A DNA stretch of 33,847 bases from Halorussus litoreus (GTDB taxonomy: Archaea; Halobacteriota; Halobacteria; Halobacteriales; Haladaptataceae): the NCBI RefSeq assembly GCF_003382685.1, contig NZ_QLVG01000060.1, positions 1-33,847 of the forward strand, read 5' to 3'. The position numbers were made by a program, and so were the translations under genes. The notes beneath the pieces were generated by a model. It was given only the letters and a program-made list of their open reading frames with translations, was not told where the DNA came from and made no database searches. Shown piece by piece: positions 29,134-33,847 of this stretch (position 1 is the stretch's first letter; each line of letters starts with the position of its first letter).

Positions 29134-32061
29134 ATGTCAACAGGACAATCACCCAAGGAGATCGGCGAGATCAGCTTCGGGCTGATGGACCCGGAGGAGT
29201 ACCGAGAAATGTCGGCGACGAAGATCATCACAGCCGACACGTACGACGACGACGGGTTCCCCATCGACATGGGGCTGATGGACCCACGGCTGGGCGTCAT
29301 CGACCCCGGACTGGAGTGCAAGACCTGCGGCAAGCACTCCGGGTCGTGCAACGGCCACTTCGGCCATATCGAGCTCGCCGCGCCCGTCATCCACGTCGGG
29401 TTCACGAAGCTCATCCGGCGACTGCTCCGGGGCACCTGCCGGAACTGCTCGCGACTCCTGCTCACCGAGGACGAGCGCGAGAAGTACCGGACCAAGCTCG
29501 ACCGGACCCGCGAGTTGGGCAACGACGTCAACGACGTGACCAAGGCCGCCATCCGTGAGGCCCGCAAGAAGGACCGGTGTCCGTACTGCGGCGAGGTCCA
29601 GTACGACATCAACCACGAGAAGCCCACCACCTACTACGAGGTCCAGCAGGTTCTCACCAGCGAGTACTCCGAGCAGATCGCCGCCGCGATGCAGGGCAAG
29701 AGTCCCGACGGCGACGACGAGGAGGGCCGCGAGCCGATGGCCCCGCAGGAACTCGCGGAGGCCACCGACATCGACCTCTCGCGCATCAACGACATCATGT
29801 CGGGCGAGTTCCGCCCCCGCGAGTCCGACCGGAAGGCCATCGAGAAGGCCCTCGACCTCGACCTGACCGAGGAGGACATGAACAAACTGATGCCCAGCGA
29901 CATCCGGGACTGGTTCGAGGACATCCCGGACGAGGACGTGGGCGTGCTCGGCATCAACCCCGAGCGCTCCCGCCCCGAGTGGATGATCCTGACCGTCCTG
30001 CCGGTGCCGCCGGTGACGGCACGGCCGTCGATCACGCTCGACAACGGCCAGCGCTCCGAGGACGACCTGACCCACAAGCTGGTCGACATCATCCGCATCA
30101 ACCAGCGGTTCATGGAGAACCGTGAGGCCGGCGCGCCCCAGCTCATCATCGAGGACCTCTGGGAGCTGCTTCAGTACCACGTCACGACGTTCATGGACAA
30201 CGAGATCTCGGGCACGCCGCCGGCCCGCCACCGCTCGGGCCGACCGCTCAAGACACTCAGCCAGCGACTGAAGGGCAAGGAAGGTCGCTTCCGGGGCTCG
30301 CTGTCCGGCAAGCGCGTCAACTTCTCGGCCCGGACCGTCATCTCGCCCGACCCGACCCTCTCGCTCAACGAGGTGGGCGTCCCCGAGCGCGTCGCCCGGG
30401 AGATGACCCAGACGATGAACGTCACCGAGCGCAACACGGATGAGGCCCGCCGATACGTCGCGAACGGCCCCGGGGGCCACCCCGGTGCGAACTACGTCAA
30501 GCGACCCGACGGCCGCCGGCTCAAGGTGACCGAGAAGAACTGCGAGGAGCTCGCCACGAAGGTTGAGGCGGGCTGGGAGGTCAACCGTCACATGGTCGAC
30601 GGCGACATCATCATCTTCAACCGCCAGCCGTCGCTCCACCGGATGTCGATCATGGCCCACGAAGTGGTCGTGATGCCGTACAAGACGTTCCGGCTGAACA
30701 CGACGGTGTGTCCGCCGTACAACGCCGACTTCGACGGCGACGAGATGAACATGCACGCGCTCCAGAACGAGGAAGCCCGCGCGGAAGCGCGCGTCCTCAT
30801 GCGCGTGCAGGAGCAGATCCTGAGCCCGCGCTTTGGCGAGAACATCATCGGCGCGATCCAGGACCACATCTCCGGCACGTACCTTCTCACCCACGAGAAC
30901 CCCCGGTTCAACGAGACCCAAGCGCTCGACCTCCTGCGGGCGACCCGCATCGACGAGCTTCCGGAGCCGTCGGGCGAAGAGGAGGGCGAGCCGTACTGGA
31001 CCGGTCGGGACATCTTCTCGGAGCTGCTGCCCGACGACCTCGATCTGGAGTTCACCGGGACCGTGGGCGACGACGTGATCATCGAGGACGGCCAGCTCGT
31101 CGAGGGCACCGTCGCGGAGGACGAGGTGGGCGGCTTCGGCGGCGAGGTCGTCGACACCATCACGAAGGTGTACGGCAACACCCGCTCGCGCATCTTCATC
31201 AACGAGGTGGCGGCGCTGGCGATGCGCTCGATCATGCACTTCGGGTTCTCCATCGGCATCGACGACGAGACGGTGCCCAAGGAGGCCCAGGACCGCATCG
31301 ACGACGCCATCGACAACGCCTACGACCGGGTCGAGGAGCTCATCGACACGTACCAGAGCGGCGACCTCGAATCCCTGCCCGGCCGGACCGTCGACGAGAC
31401 CCTGGAGATGAAGATCATGCAGACGCTCGGCAAGGCCCGTGACTCCGCGGGCGACATCGCCGAGGACCACTTCGACGACGACAACCCTGCCGTGGTGATG
31501 GCCGACTCGGGCGCGCGTGGTTCGATGCTGAACCTGACCCAGATGGCGGGCTGCGTGGGCCAGCAGGCGGTCCGCGGCGAGCGGATCAACCGCGGCTACG
31601 AGGACCGCACCCTCAGCCACTACAAGCCCAACGACCTCTCGGCGGAGGCCCACGGTTTCGTGGAGCACTCGTACACGGGCGGACTCGACCCCCGCGAGTT
31701 CTTCTTCCACGCGATGGGCGGCCGCGAGGGGCTGGTCGACACGGCGGTCCGGACCTCGAAGTCCGGCTACCTCCAGCGCCGGCTCATCAACGCCCTCTCA
31801 GAGCTCGAAACGCAGTACGACGGCACGGTCCGTGACACCAGCGACACCGTCGTCCAGTTCGAGTTCGGCGAGGACGGCACCAGCCCCGTGAAGGTCTCCT
31901 CGAGCGAGGACGGCGACATCGACGTCGAACACATCGCCGACCGCGTCCTCGACGAGGAGTTCGGCAGCGACGAGCGCAAGCAGGAGTTCCTCGGCAAGAA
32001 GCGACCACCGACGAACCTGTCCGAGCACGTGGACGCGCGACAGGTCCGCGGAGACGACTGA
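29134..32061 (+). CDS. rpoA1: DNA-directed RNA polymerase subunit A' (N-terminal half of beta')
   Basis: This 975-residue protein carries the active site. The absolutely conserved NADFDGD loop is at 530-536, with D532, D534 and D536 holding the catalytic magnesium. N-terminal clamp zinc ligands include C62, C65, C72 and H75. A second zinc region contains CRNC and CPYC. The lid/rudder region (KGKEGRFRGSLSGKRVNFS) and bridge-helix region are intact. The length is normal for haloarchaea, which carry an acidic insertion near 185-205. It starts one base after the rpoB' stop. Confidence 0.97.
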   Translation: MSTGQSPKEIGEISFGLMDPEEYREMSATKIITADTYDDDGFPIDMGLMDPRLGVIDPGLECKTCGKHSGSCNGHFGHIELAAPVIHVGFTKLIRRLLRGTCRNCSRLLLTEDEREKYRTKLDRTRELGNDVNDVTKAAIREARKKDRCPYCGEVQYDINHEKPTTYYEVQQVLTSEYSEQIAAAMQGKSPDGDDEEGREPMAPQELAEATDIDLSRINDIMSGEFRPRESDRKAIEKALDLDLTEEDMNKLMPSDIRDWFEDIPDEDVGVLGINPERSRPEWMILTVLPVPPVTARPSITLDNGQRSEDDLTHKLVDIIRINQRFMENREAGAPQLIIEDLWELLQYHVTTFMDNEISGTPPARHRSGRPLKTLSQRLKGKEGRFRGSLSGKRVNFSARTVISPDPTLSLNEVGVPERVAREMTQTMNVTERNTDEARRYVANGPGGHPGANYVKRPDGRRLKVTEKNCEELATKVEAGWEVNRHMVDGDIIIFNRQPSLHRMSIMAHEVVVMPYKTFRLNTTVCPPYNADFDGDEMNMHALQNEEARAEARVLMRVQEQILSPRFGENIIGAIQDHISGTYLLTHENPRFNETQALDLLRATRIDELPEPSGEEEGEPYWTGRDIFSELLPDDLDLEFTGTVGDDVIIEDGQLVEGTVAEDEVGGFGGEVVDTITKVYGNTRSRIFINEVAALAMRSIMHFGFSIGIDDETVPKEAQDRIDDAIDNAYDRVEELIDTYQSGDLESLPGRTVDETLEMKIMQTLGKARDSAGDIAEDHFDDDNPAVVMADSGARGSMLNLTQMAGCVGQQAVRGERINRGYEDRTLSHYKPNDLSAEAHGFVEHSYTGGLDPREFFFHAMGGREGLVDTAVRTSKSGYLQRRLINALSELETQYDGTVRDTSDTVVQFEFGEDGTSPVKVSSSEDGDIDVEHIADRVLDEEFGSDERKQEFLGKKRPPTNLSEHVDARQVRGDD

Positions 32062-32103
32062 CGACGAACGGCCACACAGCCACACCCAAACCCACGCCAA
32101 ACC

Positions 32104-33300
32104 ATGACACGATCCGACGTATCCGAAGACATCGAGGCCGTCGTCGAGGACACCGACCTCCCGCGCCGGCTGAAAGACGAGGTGTACAGCACGGTCGCCG
32201 GCCGAGACGGCGTCACAGCCGAGCAGGCCGACCAGATCGCCCGCGCGGTCGAGAACGAGTATCTCGACACCCGCGTCGACCCGCTCGACCCGGTCGGGAC
32301 GGTGTCGGCCCAGAGCATCGGCGAGCCCGGAACCCAGATGACGATGAACACGTTCCACTACGCGGGCGTCGCGGAAATTGACGTTACACAGGGTCTCCCG
32401 CGGCTCATCGAACTCGTGGACGCCCGGAAGACGCCGGACACGCCGATGATGACCGTCCACCTCGAAGAGGAGTACGCCACCGACCGCGAGAGGGCCCACG
32501 AGGTCGTCTGGCAGATCGAGGCGACGAAGATCCTCGCGCTGGGCGACATCTCGACCAACGTCGCGGACATGGTGGTCTCCATCGACCTCAACGAGGACAC
32601 GCTCGAAGAACGGATGATCACCCCCGACGAAATCGCCGAGATCATCGAGGACGAACTCGGCGTGAAGACGAACCAGCAGGGCGCACTCGTGGAGTTCGGC
32701 CCGGAGCAGCCCAGCTACCGCGAACTCCTCCAGCTGGTCGAACAGCTCCGGGACATCGTGTTCAAGGGTATCGAGGACGTAACTCGTGTGGTCATCCGCA
32801 AGGAGCAACTCGACGAGGGCGAGGAGTTCGTCCTCTACACCGAGGGATCGGCGTTCGGCGACGTCATCGAGATCGAGGGCGTCGACGCCTCACGGACGAC
32901 CTCGAACAACATCCACGAGATCAACAAGAACCTCGGCATCGAGGCGGCCCGCGAGTCCATTATCGAGGAGACGATGAACACCCTCGAAGAGCAGGGGCTC
33001 GGCGACGTGAACATCCGCCACCTGATGCTGGTCGCCGACATCATGACCAACCAGGGAACCATCGAGTCCATCGGCCGTCACGGCATCTCCGGTAGCAAGG
33101 ACTCGGTGCTGGCCCGCGCCGCGTTCGAGGTGACGGTCAACCACCTGCTCGACGCCGCCATCCACGGCGAGGTCGACGACCTCAACGGCGTCACGGAGAA
33201 CGTCATCGTCGGCAAGCCGATCAAGCTCGGCACCGGCGACGTCGACCTCCGGATGGGCTCGTCGTCCGGCGGTGACGCCGAGCCGGAAGCCTCCGACTGA
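32104..33300 (+). CDS. rpoA2: DNA-directed RNA polymerase subunit A'' (C-terminal part of beta')
   Basis: This 398-residue protein completes the largest subunit. The trigger-loop motif [18 protein letters not shown] lies at 71-88, followed by the jaw and clamp-foot regions, and a conserved [19 protein letters not shown] near the C-terminus. It ends in an acidic Ser/Glu tail. ATG 32104 is 42 bases downstream of the rpoA' stop, the only sizeable gap inside the operon; the spacer is AC-rich and shows no hairpin. The frame is intact with no intein or intron. Confidence 0.97.
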   Translation: MTRSDVSEDIEAVVEDTDLPRRLKDEVYSTVAGRDGVTAEQADQIARAVENEYLDTRVDPLDPVGTVSAQSIGEPGTQMTMNTFHYAGVAEIDVTQGLPRLIELVDARKTPDTPMMTVHLEEEYATDRERAHEVVWQIEATKILALGDISTNVADMVVSIDLNEDTLEERMITPDEIAEIIEDELGVKTNQQGALVEFGPEQPSYRELLQLVEQLRDIVFKGIEDVTRVVIRKEQLDEGEEFVLYTEGSAFGDVIEIEGVDASRTTSNNIHEINKNLGIEAARESIIEETMNTLEEQGLGDVNIRHLMLVADIMTNQGTIESIGRHGISGSKDSVLARAAFEVTVNHLLDAAIHGEVDDLNGVTENVIVGKPIKLGTGDVDLRMGSSSGGDAEPEASD

Positions 33301-33302
33301 GG

Positions 33303-33743
33303 ATGGTCGTCACGCTCTCGGACGCCGCGCGCCGGTACATCGCATTGTTCGAGGAGGAGACGGAGGCGACCGCCCGCGACTGTCTCGTCCCCGACGAGAG
33401 CGGCGTCGAGGGCGACGACCGGGTCGTCTTCCTCGTCAAGCCCGGCGACATGGGGAGGGCCATCGGCTCGGGCGGCGAGACGGTCCGCGAACTGGAGCGT
33501 CAACTCGGCACGGAGGTGACCCTCGTGGAGGACGCCGACACGGCCGAGGCGTTCGTCGCCAACGCGCTCGCTCCGGCCGCCGTCTACAACGTCACCGTCA
33601 GCGAGGACGACGAGACGGTGGCCTACGCCGAGGTCGACGACGACGACACCGGCGTCGCCATCGGCGAAGGCGGTCGCAACATCGCGGTCGCAGAGCGGCT
33701 GGCCGAGCGCCACTACGACGTCGACTCGATCCAGTTGACGTGA
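33303..33743 (+). CDS. nusA: NusA-like transcription factor, two KH domains
   Basis: This 146-residue protein is the archaeal short form of NusA: it keeps only the two KH RNA-binding domains and lacks the bacterial polymerase-binding N-terminus and S1 domain. The GxxG-type loops are visible at IGSGGET (54-60) and IGEGGRN (120-126). It starts two bases after the rpoA'' stop. In archaea the usual next genes are rps12 and rps7, which would lie beyond the window. Probable role: RNA binding during transcription elongation or termination. Confidence 0.93.
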   Translation: MVVTLSDAARRYIALFEEETEATARDCLVPDESGVEGDDRVVFLVKPGDMGRAIGSGGETVRELERQLGTEVTLVEDADTAEAFVANALAPAAVYNVTVSEDDETVAYAEVDDDDTGVAIGEGGRNIAVAERLAERHYDVDSIQLT

Positions 33744-33760
33744 CCGACGATAGCGATGCA

Positions 33761-33777
33761 GTTCAGGTGACCTGAAC
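33761..33777. promoter_or_regulatory. palindromic site downstream of nusA
   Basis: GTTCAGGTGACCTGAAC consists of two exact 8-base arms around a central G. It lies 18 bases after the nusA stop, in the gap before the gene expected next. It could be a repressor operator, or a small hairpin. No oligo-T follows. Confidence 0.4.
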
Positions 33778-33815
33778 GGTCGCCCCATCGGGACGAGCCA
33801 AGCTGCGCGGCCGAC

Positions 33816-33847
33816 CGCGGGCCGCCGACGCGCGTCGGCGGCCCGCG
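33816..33847. repeat. 32-base GC palindrome at the window end
   Basis: CGCGGGCCGCCGACG, CG, CGTCGGCGGCCCGCG is a perfect palindrome ending exactly at the last base. Its coincidence with the end of the sequence suggests the assembly stopped there; it may also be a true hairpin in the gap after nusA. Confidence 0.75.

Overview
The window is high-GC DNA from a haloarchaeon (class Halobacteria; genus not resolved). The evidence is the Asp/Glu-rich proteome, the archaeal split RNA polymerase operon, TATA-type promoters about 27 bases before leaderless starts, and oligo-T terminators. It may be a complete assembly contig, because both ends are GC-only palindromes (a G-run/C-run foldback at 1-53 and a 32-base palindrome at 33816-33847).

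Region 1 (1-5476, plus strand): the end of an unrecognised gene, a possible 20-codon mini-ORF, an AAA+ ATPase, and a 1093-residue protein joining a beta-propeller, Ig/CARDB-like domains and a very unusual arginine-rich segment. Region 2 (5477-6100) is the gap between convergent operons; it carries nested inverted repeats and oligo-T terminators for both sides.

Region 3 (6101-24227, minus strand) is the most interesting part. It is a tightly packed, mostly ATGA-overlapping locus with three divergent FtsZ/tubulin-like GTPases (13893-12673, 18601-17396, 22096-20351) interleaved with at least six membrane or secreted proteins. It reads as two transcription units. One runs 24227 to 18691 (4-TM coiled-coil protein, 44-codon mini-ORF, zinc-finger tubulin, 551-residue helical protein). 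The other runs 18601 to 6101 (tubulin, 92-residue 2-TM protein, 375-residue and 701-residue membrane proteins, tubulin, a receptor-like protein with Ig-like regions on both sides of the membrane, and two exported C-terminally anchored proteins). Together with the AAA+ ATPase this looks like a multi-component envelope-spanning cytoskeletal or membrane-remodelling system. Non-canonical FtsZ-like families with membrane-associated neighbours have been proposed before (FtsZl-1/Tubulin_2), but three divergent copies in one locus with this partner set is not something I recognise as characterised.

Region 4 (24228-25508): a frameshifted PD-(D/E)XK endonuclease of the group I intron-associated type, a stray copy of the 3' end of tRNA-Asp, the intact tRNA-Asp(GUC), and the leader of the RNA polymerase operon. 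Region 5 (25509-33743, plus strand) is the conserved rpoH-rpoB''-rpoB'-rpoA'-rpoA''-nusA operon. Long zero-spacer palindromes (54 and 42 bases) lie inside two genes of the accessory locus.
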